Shown: one piece after another, positions 43,784-51,695 of the stretch
Layout of the letters: each line of letters starts with the position of its first letter
Numbering within the stretch: position 1 is the stretch's first letter
Assembly: GCA_041648175.1 (NCBI GenBank)
Contig: JBAZPO010000011.1
Coordinates: 71,263-135,262 of the forward strand
Source of the DNA: Desulfobaccales bacterium
GTDB lineage: Bacteria; Desulfobacterota; Desulfobaccia; Desulfobaccales; 0-14-0-80-60-11
Reading direction: 5' to 3'
DNA: 64,000 nt
The notes under the pieces: generated by a model
Databases searched by the model: none
What the model was told of the DNA's origin: nothing
What the model saw: the letters and a program-made list of their open reading frames with translations, nothing else
Made by a program: the position numbers and the translations under genes

Positions 43784-43993
43784 TTAACAGGCGTTTGAAA
43801 ATTGGCGCTGTGGCTTCGCATGAATCTGGAAACTCAAACGGTGGGTCTTACCGTGGTCACAGATATAGGTGTGGTAATTGCCATCTTGCGGGAGGTTGGA
43901 TACGACACCCATAATCACGAGAGTTGTCAAACCCTCAAGGTTGAACTGCAGCAATTCGTGTTTTTGGCAGCCGGAATCAACTAATCTCAGCAT
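43784..43993 (-). CDS. Small hypothetical protein with strong ribosome site
   Basis: A 69-residue frame starting at ATG 43993. AAGGAGG stands eight bases upstream, an excellent site. The protein begins MLRLVDSGCQKHELLQFN and continues with LEGLTTLVIMGVV, SNLPQDGNYHTYICDHGK and THRLSFQIH. It has three Cys and several His, but no known motif. The frame stays open upstream to 44113 but the leader there is structured and AT-rich. No function is proposed; an antisense frame also exists, so expression evidence would decide. Confidence 0.5.
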   Translation of the reverse strand: MLRLVDSGCQKHELLQFNLEGLTTLVIMGVVSNLPQDGNYHTYICDHGKTHRLSFQIHAKPQRQFSNAC

Positions 43994-44250
43994 CCTCGGT
44001 TCCTCCTTGAACTGAGACCTACTTTTTTGGGGCAATACGCATCCTTGCGAACCCCGATACTGCCTCCTATTATGCATAAATGAGTATTTTTTTCTATAGG
44101 TAAAATTGCTCAAAAACCTCTAGGCAAAAATACCTAACGTAAAAAAATACCTATCATTGTTAGGAAGAAAACCAAATGGTAAGATGGCATTCGCTAATAT
44201 TCCCAGTGGTCAAAAGTCGCGGCCTCGGTTCAACCCTTCCTGATCATCTC
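43994..44250 (-). promoter_or_regulatory. AT-rich structured leader with repeated AGGTATTTTT motif
   Basis: On the minus strand, ATAGGTATTTTTTTACG and TTAGGTATTTTTGCC are direct repeats, and AATTTTACCTATAG is an inverted copy further on. Nearer the small gene, GGGG...CGCAAGGATGCG...CCCC can fold as a stem-loop. It looks like a regulatory leader for 43784-43993. No known riboswitch was recognised. Confidence 0.4.
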
Positions 44251-45624
44251 TCATGTCTTGACCAGCACCGCGGCAAAAAAGGCGTCCAGGTCATGTACTT
44301 CCGGAGAGCTGCGGAAATAACCGGGGGGCTGTACCAGATAAGCCTGAGGCGGCAGCAGGTTTGCATCGGTGGCCAGGTGAAATTCCGGGTGTTCGGTAAG
44401 AAAATGATCAATCTGTGACTCATTTTCCTCGGGTTCGGTAGTGCAGGTGATATACAGCAGGCGACCGCCCGGTTTTATGACCCTGCCGGCCTCATCCAGC
44501 ATGGCGGCCTGCCGGGGCGGAAACGTGGCCAGGTCCTCCTCCTTAAGCCGGCTCTTGATCTCCGGGTGGCGCCGCAGGATTCCAAGGGCCGAGCACGGGA
44601 CGTCCAGAACCACCGCGTCCATCGTACCGCTTTTCAAGGGTAGAGTCATAGCCGCGTCTGCCTGGATGGGATAGGCTATCTCCACCCCCCAGCGCCGCGT
44701 GTTCTTCCTGAGCTCCTTAAGGCGCCCCGCATGGCGGTCCACCGCCGCCAGCAGGCCGGAATTGACCATGGCTTCAGACAGGTGGGTGGTCTTGCCCCCT
44801 CGGCCGGCCCCGATTTCTGCAAGGCGCAGCCCCGGCCCCAAGGGGAGCAAACCGGAAATCAACTGGGCCCCTTCATCCTGGAAGAGCCAGAGGCCTTCCC
44901 GATAGGACGATAACTCGGTGGGCGAGGTTTGAATGCTCTCGAAGATGAGGCCCACCGGGGAAAACCGGCAACGCCGGGCAACCACTCCCTCCCGGGCCAA
45001 CCGGGCTATGAGGGTGGCGGGATCGGTTTTTAGGGTGTTGACCCGCACGGAGAGCGGCGGAACCCGGTTGTTGGCGGCCAGGCGGGCGGCGGTGGCCTCA
45101 GGCCCAGAGCGCGTCAGCCAGCGTCTCACCAGCCAGGCAGGGTGCGAGTGCAACACGCTTAAGCCCAACACCGGATCGGCTGCGGGATCGGGCAGGGGCG
45201 GCACCTCCTCTGCGGCCAACCGGCGCAACACTGCGTTGACAAAGCCTACATGACTCTTGGGCAGGCCCCGGGCCTTAGCCAGATTCCCGGCTTCATGGAG
45301 TACCGCCCTGGCTGGCACCCGATCTAACATGAGGATCTGATACGCTCCCAGGCGGAGAAGTTGCAAGACCAGGGGATGGAGTTTTTTCAGGGGCATATCC
45401 GAAAGGCGGGACAAGACATAATCAAGCCGCACCTCCCAGCGCTTCACCCCCTGCACCAACTCTAGCAGCAAGCCCCGCTCCGGCCTCGATAGATCCCGAT
45501 GACGCTTGAGGGTGGCGGCGAGCAATTCCTCGACCGACTCTCCGTGCCGGGCGGCCGCGGCCAAAATATCCAGGGCCAGGGCCCGGGCGCCGGTGGAATG
45601 TGGCAATGCCTGAGGTTTACTCAT
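44251..45624 (-). CDS. rsmB: 16S rRNA (cytosine-967-C5)-methyltransferase
   Basis: A 457-residue RsmB. An N-terminal NusB-like RNA-binding domain (ALALDILAAAARHGESVEELLAATL...VNAVLRRLA) is followed by a SAM methyltransferase: GPGLRLAEIGAGRGGKTTHLSE, AVDRHAGRL, the motif-IV region VVLDVPCSALGILRRHPEIKSR and YITCTTEPEENE. Both cysteines used by this family are present (PCSALG and TCT). Its stop is followed by AT-rich DNA. Confidence 0.94.
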   Translation of the reverse strand: MSKPQALPHSTGARALALDILAAAARHGESVEELLAATLKRHRDLSRPERGLLLELVQGVKRWEVRLDYVLSRLSDMPLKKLHPLVLQLLRLGAYQILMLDRVPARAVLHEAGNLAKARGLPKSHVGFVNAVLRRLAAEEVPPLPDPAADPVLGLSVLHSHPAWLVRRWLTRSGPEATAARLAANNRVPPLSVRVNTLKTDPATLIARLAREGVVARRCRFSPVGLIFESIQTSPTELSSYREGLWLFQDEGAQLISGLLPLGPGLRLAEIGAGRGGKTTHLSEAMVNSGLLAAVDRHAGRLKELRKNTRRWGVEIAYPIQADAAMTLPLKSGTMDAVVLDVPCSALGILRRHPEIKSRLKEEDLATFPPRQAAMLDEAGRVIKPGGRLLYITCTTEPEENESQIDHFLTEHPEFHLATDANLLPPQAYLVQPPGYFRSSPEVHDLDAFFAAVLVKT

Positions 45625-45764
45625 AGTTCAGTCATACTCAAATCGTCATAACGAAACTTTTGATCACTCATTTTATAATTTACCAGCATATCACCAAGTG
45701 TGGGTAAGCCTCCTAAATTAAGGCTACCTGCCTGGGCAAGACGTTTGATAATTGTGAACATCAT
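45621..45764 (-). CDS. Possible 47-residue upstream ORF overlapping rsmB
   Basis: ATG 45764 (also 45761), TGA 45621-45623. Its stop and the rsmB start share ATGA. The peptide starts MMFTIIKRLAQAGSLNLGG. There is no clear ribosome site and no known family, so it may be chance; the 4-nt overlap is the only positive sign. Confidence 0.25.
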   Translation of the reverse strand: MMFTIIKRLAQAGSLNLGGLPTLGDMLVNYKMSDQKFRYDDLSMTEL

Positions 45765-45919
45765 GTTAATAAGACTGATCATAGTCTTTCCATGGCCGGC
45801 CAGGTGTTTCCCTCAATCCCCTATGAGTGATTAATATCAGGCCTTTTCTTATTATAGGCATTAAAAATGCATTTAATTGAACAGAATCAAAAATACCGCA
45901 CCTCAGAAGGGAGAACGTC

Positions 45920-46294
45920 ATACTAATCAATATCTATTACCATTCCCCGAAGAACCGCGATTATCTCCACCACGTGGTTGATTCGTCCGGGATATGCCGG
46001 GTAAAGGATTTTCAGAACCTTGAGGATCTGAAAGGAGACCATACGGCCGATGTGGTGCTCTTGGAATACCAGGACAACAATCCCGCACTTGACTCCTGGA
46101 TTGCCCAGACCACTGCTCAGCCCGACTGCCCAGAGATTTTCCTCTTCGTGGAAGAGGCATCGCCCCCGTTCATATGGAAAGCCCTGAAGTTGGGAGCTCG
46201 CGAAATCTTCCCCGGCGCCATGCAGCCCGAAGCATTGCAAGATGCGGTATTACGGCTAGGGATGCGCAAGGCCGCCCGTGCCAGGCAATCATAA
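45920..46294 (+). CDS. Receiver-like (pseudo-receiver) small protein
   Basis: About 110-125 residues with a CheY-like fold similar to the N-terminal part of CpaE-type proteins: VILINIYYHSPKNRDYLHHVVDSSG, ADVVLLEYQDNNP, EIFLFVEEASP and the ALKLGAREIFPGAMQPEALQDAVLRL helix. The phosphoacceptor Asp is replaced by Glu in LLEYQ. AGAAGGGAG (45905-45913) sits ahead of the conserved first strand, but no ATG, GTG or TTG stands there; ATA at 45920 or GTG at 45974 (which would cut off the first strand) are the choices. It may be a decayed or rare-start gene. Confidence 0.55.
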   Translation: MLINIYYHSPKNRDYLHHVVDSSGICRVKDFQNLEDLKGDHTADVVLLEYQDNNPALDSWIAQTTAQPDCPEIFLFVEEASPPFIWKALKLGAREIFPGAMQPEALQDAVLRLGMRKAARARQS

Positions 46295-46423
46295 ATTTGC
46301 CTTGAATGCACCACCTATTCGTGGCTTCACTTGAATTATAGGTGTCCTCTCTTTCCTTATATTTTTGATATTTTTGCCCCGAATACCGTCTTTTCCCAGT
46401 CCCGCGCCTGCACCTTCTTGTAA

Positions 46424-46559
46424 TACCAAGTTGCGCTCATAGAAGTAAAAATAGCTTCGGTTTTGTAGAGGCACACTTGCATGTGCGACCACTCTGAGGG
46501 CGGACACATAGGTCCGCCCCTACAAAAACTATAATTACCTGTATGACCGCAACTTGGTA
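46424..46559. mobile_element. 136-bp MITE, family 1, copy 2
   Basis: Identical to 36941-37076. The target duplication here is TAA (46421-46423 and 46560-46562). Confidence 0.92.
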
Positions 46560-46613
46560 TAAGCTATCATCCATCGCCCGCACTCCGTCCGAGCCACTCG
46601 TATGATAAGCTGT

Positions 46614-46717
46614 TATACTCATTGCCAAAAGTTTTTCACTTATCCACCCCTCACCCTGGCCCTCTCCCACAAGGGGAGAGGGGAATTATAAGGAAAGAAC
46701 TTTTGGCAATCGCTATA
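46614..46717. mobile_element. 104-bp MITE-like element, family 3, copy A
   Basis: Ends TATACTCATTGCCAAAAGTT and AACTTTTGGCAATCGCTATA form imperfect inverted repeats (three mismatches in 20). The interior has CCTCACCCTGGCCCTCTCCC and CAAGGGGAGAGGGGAATTA. No coding capacity. Related copies at 51234 and 61138 both hold insertions; this one is uninterrupted. Confidence 0.8.
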
Positions 46718-46852
46718 AATGCTTGCATCCTGCCCGCGGTGTAGCTTAAATGTTCTAAAGCAGAATAACCGGCAGATTTTCTTGATGAACCAAGGCAGTT
46801 ACTGGGACCGGCAAGTTTATGGTCAAAATCTTATTGGTTTCCGGGCAGTCAT

Positions 46853-48061
46853 ATGGTCCTCAGTAATAAATCGGCGATTCAGCAAGCCAAAGATAAATTG
46901 GGCCGCGGTCTGGACCGGGTGCTGACGCTACGGCCCGAGTGGCCCCTGGCCCTGGCCCTGGTGCTCAGCGGCGCCCTGAATATCGAAAGCGGCCTCAGGT
47001 ACAACCTGGTGCCATTCACCCAGATCGGACCCCTATCCAGCGTGGCCCAATCGCTGTCGGTGCTGGGAAGCAGCACCCAGGTCTTTCTGGGAGCCTCTCT
47101 GGTGCTGGTGGGCCTCGGCTTGTTAAAGCGGTTGGCCTCGGCCTGGGCCTTTGCCGTGCTGCTTTTGGCGGTCACTCTGGGGGTCAACCTGGCCCAGGGA
47201 AACCAGGGCGCCAGCCTGATTCTCTCCGGTCTGATACTCCTGGCCCTCTTAGTCTTCAAGCGGCACTTCACCTTCCGCACCGCCACAGCACATTACATCT
47301 TCTCTTTCATGGGCATGCTGGCCATCCTGGTGTACGGCACCTTTGGCGCTTACATGTTGGGGGAGGGATTCCACCCCAAAATCCATGACCTGATCTCGTC
47401 CTTTTACTTCACCATCATCACTCTGGCCACGGTGGGCTATGGCGATATCGTGCCGATTACCCAGGAAACCCGGTTCTTCGTCGTGTCCCTGCTGATCGTG
47501 GGTTTGAGTGTCTTTGCCACCTCGATCGCTTCGATCCTGGGCCCCGCCCTTTCAGAAGAGATTGATCGCTTTTTCAACCCCAGGGAAAAAAAAATGAAGC
47601 CGACAAATCACGTTATCCTGGCGGGGGAAGGCGCCCTGGCCGCCAATACCTCCCGGGAGCTCCAGGCCCGGGGCATCCCCTTCGTGCAGATCATTGCCAC
47701 GGCCTCAGTCCCCCCGCACCTGCCGGAAGATCTGGTGGTACGCGGCAACCCCGGCGATGACCAGGTCCTCAGAGAAGCAGGTATCGACAGCGCCATCCTG
47801 GTCATTGCCGCTCGGGACGACGATGGCGAAAACGCTTTCATCTCCCTGGTGGCCAAGGATTTAAACCCCAACGTCAAAGTCCTGGCAGTCGCCAGTTCGG
47901 CCGGCTCCATCCGCCGGTTGAGGTTGGCCCGGGCCGAAATCGTCTTCGCGCCGTCGGTGGTGGGAGGCCGCATGCTCGCCAACATCGTGGAAGGCAAAGA
48001 GATTCCCCAAGAGTTCAAAGACCTTCTGGAGGGCAAACGGAAAAAACCTGAAACCAAATGA
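46853..48061 (+). CDS. Potassium channel with C-terminal RCK/TrkA-N domain
   Basis: A 402-residue K+ channel similar in layout to E. coli Kch. Four hydrophobic segments come first (about 30-150), then the pore helix and selectivity filter TIITLATVGYGDIVP (about 187-201) and the inner helix. The cytoplasmic RCK domain begins at about 245 (NHVILAGEGALAANTSRELQARG). The nucleotide loop is altered (GEGALA instead of GxGxxG). The DAILVIAARDDDGENAFISL-type segment and the VVGGRMLANIVEG end are typical. A likely role is K+ flux or membrane-potential control. Confidence 0.9.
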   Translation: MVLSNKSAIQQAKDKLGRGLDRVLTLRPEWPLALALVLSGALNIESGLRYNLVPFTQIGPLSSVAQSLSVLGSSTQVFLGASLVLVGLGLLKRLASAWAFAVLLLAVTLGVNLAQGNQGASLILSGLILLALLVFKRHFTFRTATAHYIFSFMGMLAILVYGTFGAYMLGEGFHPKIHDLISSFYFTIITLATVGYGDIVPITQETRFFVVSLLIVGLSVFATSIASILGPALSEEIDRFFNPREKKMKPTNHVILAGEGALAANTSRELQARGIPFVQIIATASVPPHLPEDLVVRGNPGDDQVLREAGIDSAILVIAARDDDGENAFISLVAKDLNPNVKVLAVASSAGSIRRLRLARAEIVFAPSVVGGRMLANIVEGKEIPQEFKDLLEGKRKKPETK

Positions 48062-48107
48062 TCGGAGAGGCTGACCTGCTGGGGTGCGCTTTCAACCCCT
48101 GGCCGTT

Positions 48108-48938
48108 TCAGGCCGGCTGAGGCTGGGGCTTCTCGGTGGCCACTGCGGGCTGCGGCAGCAGAAAGGTGGTCAGGGCTTCTTCTACCTTTTCCAGGTTGAC
48201 TTGGGTATCGTAGCACGGACCGTGGGGGCGGTGGTTGATAATCCCGAAAACCGGCAAAGGATAACTGTCCTGAATGCCGCTGCTGAGGTCCCGCTCGCAG
48301 GCCACGGCGATAATCAGGCGGGGTTTGCGTTCCACCACGATGCGGCGAGCCAGAGTGCCGCCGGTGGCCACTGCCAGCCCCACGCCGTATTTTTCCGACA
48401 AATCCACCAACCCGGTTATGGGACATTTGCCGCACCGTTTGCAGTGCACCGTGCTGCCCGTAATCCGAAACTGGCATTCGTGGAATTGTAGGCAATGGGG
48501 CATGAGCAGGAGTAGTTTATCCGCCGTGGTGCGCAGGTGTTGCGCCAAAACCAATTGATTATTGATTTCGATGAACGAGCGCCTCACCTTTTCCTTGGAG
48601 ACGCCGGCTAATTTCCCCACTCCGCTCATCAAGGGCAGGAGCAGCTTGATCACCAAACCCCGAAGTTTGCGGGAAAAGAACAGGTCCCTTCCTAAGACCA
48701 CGGTCAGGGCCAGCATAACCAGGATACCCAGCACCATTAGGAGCAGGACGCTGAAAATGATCCCCAGGACGACAGGCAGATCGGGATGGATCGTAGTCAG
48801 GCCCACGTAGGGCACATACCAGAGGATTCCCAGGATGAGGGTGAACAAAAAGCAGGTGAGCGCCAGCAAGCCCAGAAAGGTGCGCTTCTGAGGCCGCAGG
48901 GAATTGCCGCCGTTCAATATTTTCACCGGCTCATCCAT
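48108..48938 (-). CDS. DUF116 domain membrane protein
   Basis: From ATG 48938 the product is 276 residues. Two hydrophobic segments (about 23-45 and 57-83) precede a cytoplasmic Cys-rich DUF116 domain: LPHCLQ-like LMPHCLQFHECQFRITGS, CKRCGKCPITGL, and the ACERDLSSGIQ segment. The cysteines suggest a metal or Fe-S site. The def-fmt-DUF116 arrangement is conserved in Desulfobacterota, which hints at a role near translation initiation or formyl metabolism, but no function is established. Confidence 0.88.
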   Translation of the reverse strand: MDEPVKILNGGNSLRPQKRTFLGLLALTCFLFTLILGILWYVPYVGLTTIHPDLPVVLGIIFSVLLLMVLGILVMLALTVVLGRDLFFSRKLRGLVIKLLLPLMSGVGKLAGVSKEKVRRSFIEINNQLVLAQHLRTTADKLLLLMPHCLQFHECQFRITGSTVHCKRCGKCPITGLVDLSEKYGVGLAVATGGTLARRIVVERKPRLIIAVACERDLSSGIQDSYPLPVFGIINHRPHGPCYDTQVNLEKVEEALTTFLLPQPAVATEKPQPQPA

Positions 48939-48946
48939 GAGTAGTC

Positions 48947-49891
48947 CTACTCCAGCACTTGCCCGATCAGGGATTGACCCCGTAAGAATTCGGCGGCTAT
49001 AAGGCGCTTGTGCCCGGCCAGTTGCACTTCCTTCACCGTGACGCTTCCCTGGCCGCAGGCGATTTCCAGACCTTGAGGGGTCAGACGCAGCACCGTCCCC
49101 GGTGCCGCCAAACTCCCCTCGCTCTTTTTCAGCCGGGCTCCGAAAACCTTGATAACTCGGCCCCGCCATTGGGCGGCAGCGCCGGGCCTCGGGTCCAGTC
49201 CCCGAATCCAACCCGCCACTTCCGGGGCCGAAAGCTCCCAATGCACCCGGCGCATCTCTCGGGAGATAGGCGGGGCCAGGGTAACCTCAGACTCGTTTTG
49301 CGGATTTTTGATGGCTTCTCCCCGGCGCAGGCTGTCCAAGGCTTGAACCAGCAAGGCCGCACCCCGCTCCGCCAACCGGGAATACAAGGTTTCGGAATTG
49401 TCTTCCGCGGTAATGGGGACCTGCTCCTGGAGGAAAATCGGTCCCGCATCCAGTTCATAGCGCAGCCACTGGATGGTTACCCCGGTCACCTTATCCCCCT
49501 TGATCAGCGCCCAATTGATGGGGGCTGCCCCCCGGTAACGCGGCAAAAGGGAGGCGTGGACATTGAGAGAACCCACGGCTGGCACGGCCAGAATCTCAGG
49601 CGTGAGAATCCGGCCGTAGGCCACGACAATCATGAGTTCCGGTTTAAGCGCCGCAAAACTTTTGACCAACTCCGGGTCTTTGAGACGCTGCGGCTGCAGC
49701 ACTGGCAGATTCCATTCCTGCGCCAGTTCCTTCACCGGCGAGGGAGTGACTACCTGGCCCCGCCCCCGGGGCCGGTCCGGTTGCGTCACCACGGCCGCCA
49801 CCTCTTCCCCCGCGGCCAGGATGGCCTCCAGAGACGGCAAGGCGAACTGGGGGGTGCCCATGAAAATCAGGCGCCAGGGTCCTGATTTCAC
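48947..49891 (-). CDS. fmt: Methionyl-tRNA formyltransferase
   Basis: A 314-residue Fmt that formylates initiator Met-tRNA using 10-formyl-THF. Motifs: LIFMGTPQFALPSLEAIL, TQPDRPRGRG, and the catalytic segment NVHASLLPRYRGAAPINWALIKGDKVTGVT. The C-terminal OB-like domain follows. The start is GTG 49891, overlapping the def stop (GTGA), so the two genes are coupled. Confidence 0.96.
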   Translation of the reverse strand: MKSGPWRLIFMGTPQFALPSLEAILAAGEEVAAVVTQPDRPRGRGQVVTPSPVKELAQEWNLPVLQPQRLKDPELVKSFAALKPELMIVVAYGRILTPEILAVPAVGSLNVHASLLPRYRGAAPINWALIKGDKVTGVTIQWLRYELDAGPIFLQEQVPITAEDNSETLYSRLAERGAALLVQALDSLRRGEAIKNPQNESEVTLAPPISREMRRVHWELSAPEVAGWIRGLDPRPGAAAQWRGRVIKVFGARLKKSEGSLAAPGTVLRLTPQGLEIACGQGSVTVKEVQLAGHKRLIAAEFLRGQSLIGQVLE

Positions 49892-50397
49892 CTGGCTCCC
49901 ACCTGTTTCTTCAATCGTCTTAAGAAGAGTCCCCGCTTGAGGCGGCTGATATGATCGATAAACAGAATGCCGTTCAGATGGTCGATTTCGTGCTGCAGGA
50001 CCACCGCCAGCAACCCCTCGCCGGTAATTTCAATGGGCTTGCCTTCCCGGTCCAGGCCCTTCACCAGCACCTGAGCATGGCGCTGCACCTCGGCAGAGAA
50101 GTCCGCCACCGACAGGCAGCCCTCTTCATGGATGATCTCCCCTTCCGAAGCGACGATGCAGGGATTGAGCACCACCCAAGGTTTCCGGGCCCTGCCCTCC
50201 TTGTGGGCCACATCAAAGACAATAAGACGCTTAAGTTCCCCCACCTGGTTGGCGGCCAGCCCCAGACCTGGCGCGGCATACATGGTCTCGGTCATATCGT
50301 CGATGAGGCGCTGCAATTTTCCATTAATATTCGCAACTTCCTCGGCTTCTCGCCGCAGCACCGGATCGGGCAATTTGCAAATCGGTAACACTGCCAT
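49888..50397 (-). CDS. def: Peptide deformylase
   Basis: A 169-residue deformylase that removes the formyl group from nascent proteins. All three motifs are present: GLGLAANQVG, EGCLS and QHEIDHLNG, giving the metal-binding Cys and two His and the catalytic Glu. It is the first gene of def-fmt-DUF116. Confidence 0.97.
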   Translation of the reverse strand: MAVLPICKLPDPVLRREAEEVANINGKLQRLIDDMTETMYAAPGLGLAANQVGELKRLIVFDVAHKEGRARKPWVVLNPCIVASEGEIIHEEGCLSVADFSAEVQRHAQVLVKGLDREGKPIEITGEGLLAVVLQHEIDHLNGILFIDHISRLKRGLFLRRLKKQVGAR

Positions 50398-50529
50398 AAG
50401 CTTGACAATTCGTGGAGAATGTTAATTTGTGTGCTTTAACTTTAAGGCATAACTGGAAAATTTTCAAGAACTCACCCGTCGGAAGGGCAAAAATCTGGAC
50501 GTAACCACGGTTCGGACCGTTGGGGGCGT

Positions 50530-50570
50530 TAAAAGAAAAAGGTGAGGGGCCGCTTAAGGCACCCCTCACC
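50530..50570 (-). terminator. Rho-independent terminator of the Spy-like gene
   Basis: On the minus strand the stem GGTGAGGGG / CCCCTCACC with a 12-nt loop is followed by TTTTTCTTTT. It lies 35 bp after the stop of 50605-51111. Confidence 0.9.
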
Positions 50571-50604
50571 GTCAGGAGGAGGGTTAGAGGATTAGAGGGA
50601 ATTC

Positions 50605-51111
50605 TTACTTGGCCGGACCAGCAGGGGCTGGACCACCAGGACCCATGCCGCCACCGGGGCCGACCATGGGGCAGCCGCCAGGTCCCATACCACCGCCAGG
50701 TCCGCCCATGCCACGGCCCATTCCCATGTGGCCGAAACCTTGCGCCAGTTGCGGAGAAATTTTACGGGCTTCCAGCCGGAAGGCCACGCTCTTTTCCTGC
50801 ATCTGGCCCTTAACGGCATTCAACTCTTTCTGTTTGGCGACAATTGCCTTCTCGTCGGGATTTTCGGCCTTCCATAACGCCGCTAACTCCGCGTGCTTGA
50901 CCATCATCTGTTTGCGGACATCCGCAGTATCGTTCATGAACTTCTGCTTAAGATCAAAGAGCTTTCCGGCTTGCTCGGGGCTGAGGTTCATGGCTCCCAT
51001 CATACCGCAACCCATGCCGCCCATGCCGCCGCGGGCCCAAGAGGACACCGCCAGACTCGCGGTCAACGCCAGGGCCAACAGAATCACCAAGGACATCTTA
51101 CTTACTTTCAT
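50605..51111 (-). CDS. Spy/CpxP/ZraP-like periplasmic protein
   Basis: A 168-residue exported protein. Residues 1-27 are a signal peptide (MKVSKMSLVILLALALTASLAVSSWA). The middle (about 40-120) is a long helical pair, LSPEQAGKLFDLKQKFMNDTADVRKQMMVKHAEL, typical of the LTxxQ-motif chaperone family, although the LTxxQ motif itself reads LSPEQ. The C-terminal 45 residues are Gly/Met/Pro-rich (GMGRGMGGPGGGMGPGG) and may bind metal. A role in envelope stress or zinc/copper buffering is likely by family. Confidence 0.85.
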   Translation of the reverse strand: MKVSKMSLVILLALALTASLAVSSWARGGMGGMGCGMMGAMNLSPEQAGKLFDLKQKFMNDTADVRKQMMVKHAELAALWKAENPDEKAIVAKQKELNAVKGQMQEKSVAFRLEARKISPQLAQGFGHMGMGRGMGGPGGGMGPGGCPMVGPGGGMGPGGPAPAGPAK

Positions 51112-51278
51112 CTGCTCGTATCTCCTTTAGTCTCTGCTTCAGGTTTATCAGGCCGTTAATCCGGCCTTTAGTAAGTTAAACCCAAAGCAGTACCAAACCC
51201 GGCGCGGCAGAGTGATTTTTTTCTGGGGCTGGATATAGCGTTTGCCAAAAGCTTTTTCCTTTAAGGTACATTGTCTAA

Positions 51279-51378
51279 TACCGAGTTGCATTCAAAGAGC
51301 AATGTTGGGTAGGCGCAGGCTATAGCCTGCGCCTGCACAGGCGAGACGCCTGTGCCACCGTTTGAATGCGAATTGGTA
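51279..51378. mobile_element. 100-bp MITE, family 2, copy A
   Basis: Ends TACCGAGTTGCATTCAAA and TTTGAATGCGAATTGGTA, with TAA on both sides (51276-51278, 51379-51381). The interior has GCGCAGGCTATAGCCTGCGC and CACAGGCGAGACGCCTGTG stems. Its terminal TACCRAGTTGC is shared with family 1. Confidence 0.88.
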
Positions 51379-51387
51379 TAAGAAGCT

Positions 51388-51480
51388 AAATCCCCCCTAA
51401 CCCCCCTTTTCCAAAGGGGGGAACTTGGCGGAATTGCTTTAAAAGTCCCCCTTTGAAAAAGGGGGATTTAGGGGGATTTA
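51388..51480. repeat. C/G-tract palindromic element
   Basis: AAATCCCCCCTAACCCCCC at the left and GGGGGATTTAGGGGGATTT at the right, with stems CCCCTTTTCCAAAGGGG and CCCCCTTTGAAAAAGGGGG. Close to 31306-31398, including the central TTGGCGGAAT. Confidence 0.75.
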
Positions 51481-51695
51481 GAAATCCTGCAATCAGAAAG
51501 AATTTTTGGCAACTGCTATAGGACAGTTTGCAGGAACGTTGTGAAAAAATCAAAGTGCGATGGGCGCCGGTCATTGACCCCAGCCCCACAAGGATATGAC
51601 TGTGCAGGATCAAAGCCCGGCGTCAAGCAGGCGCGTCCATCCCCTCCCCGGAGATCCGCGCCTGGCAATGCTTTCGCTTATCCCGCTTCCCCAGT

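Larger units (their letters stand above)
51234..51520. mobile_element. Composite: family 3 element holding two further repeats
   Basis: Outer ends TATAGCGTTTGCCAAAAG (51234) and TTTTTGGCAACTGCTATA (to 51520) match family 3 ends. Inside are a complete family 2 MITE (51279-51378) with a TAA duplication and a C/G-tract palindrome (51388-51480). No gene lies in 51112-51695. Confidence 0.7.

Noticed and set aside
43994..44060. c-di-GMP (GEMM) riboswitch upstream of the small gene
   Set aside because: The conserved core segments of that class are not present; only a simple stem is seen.
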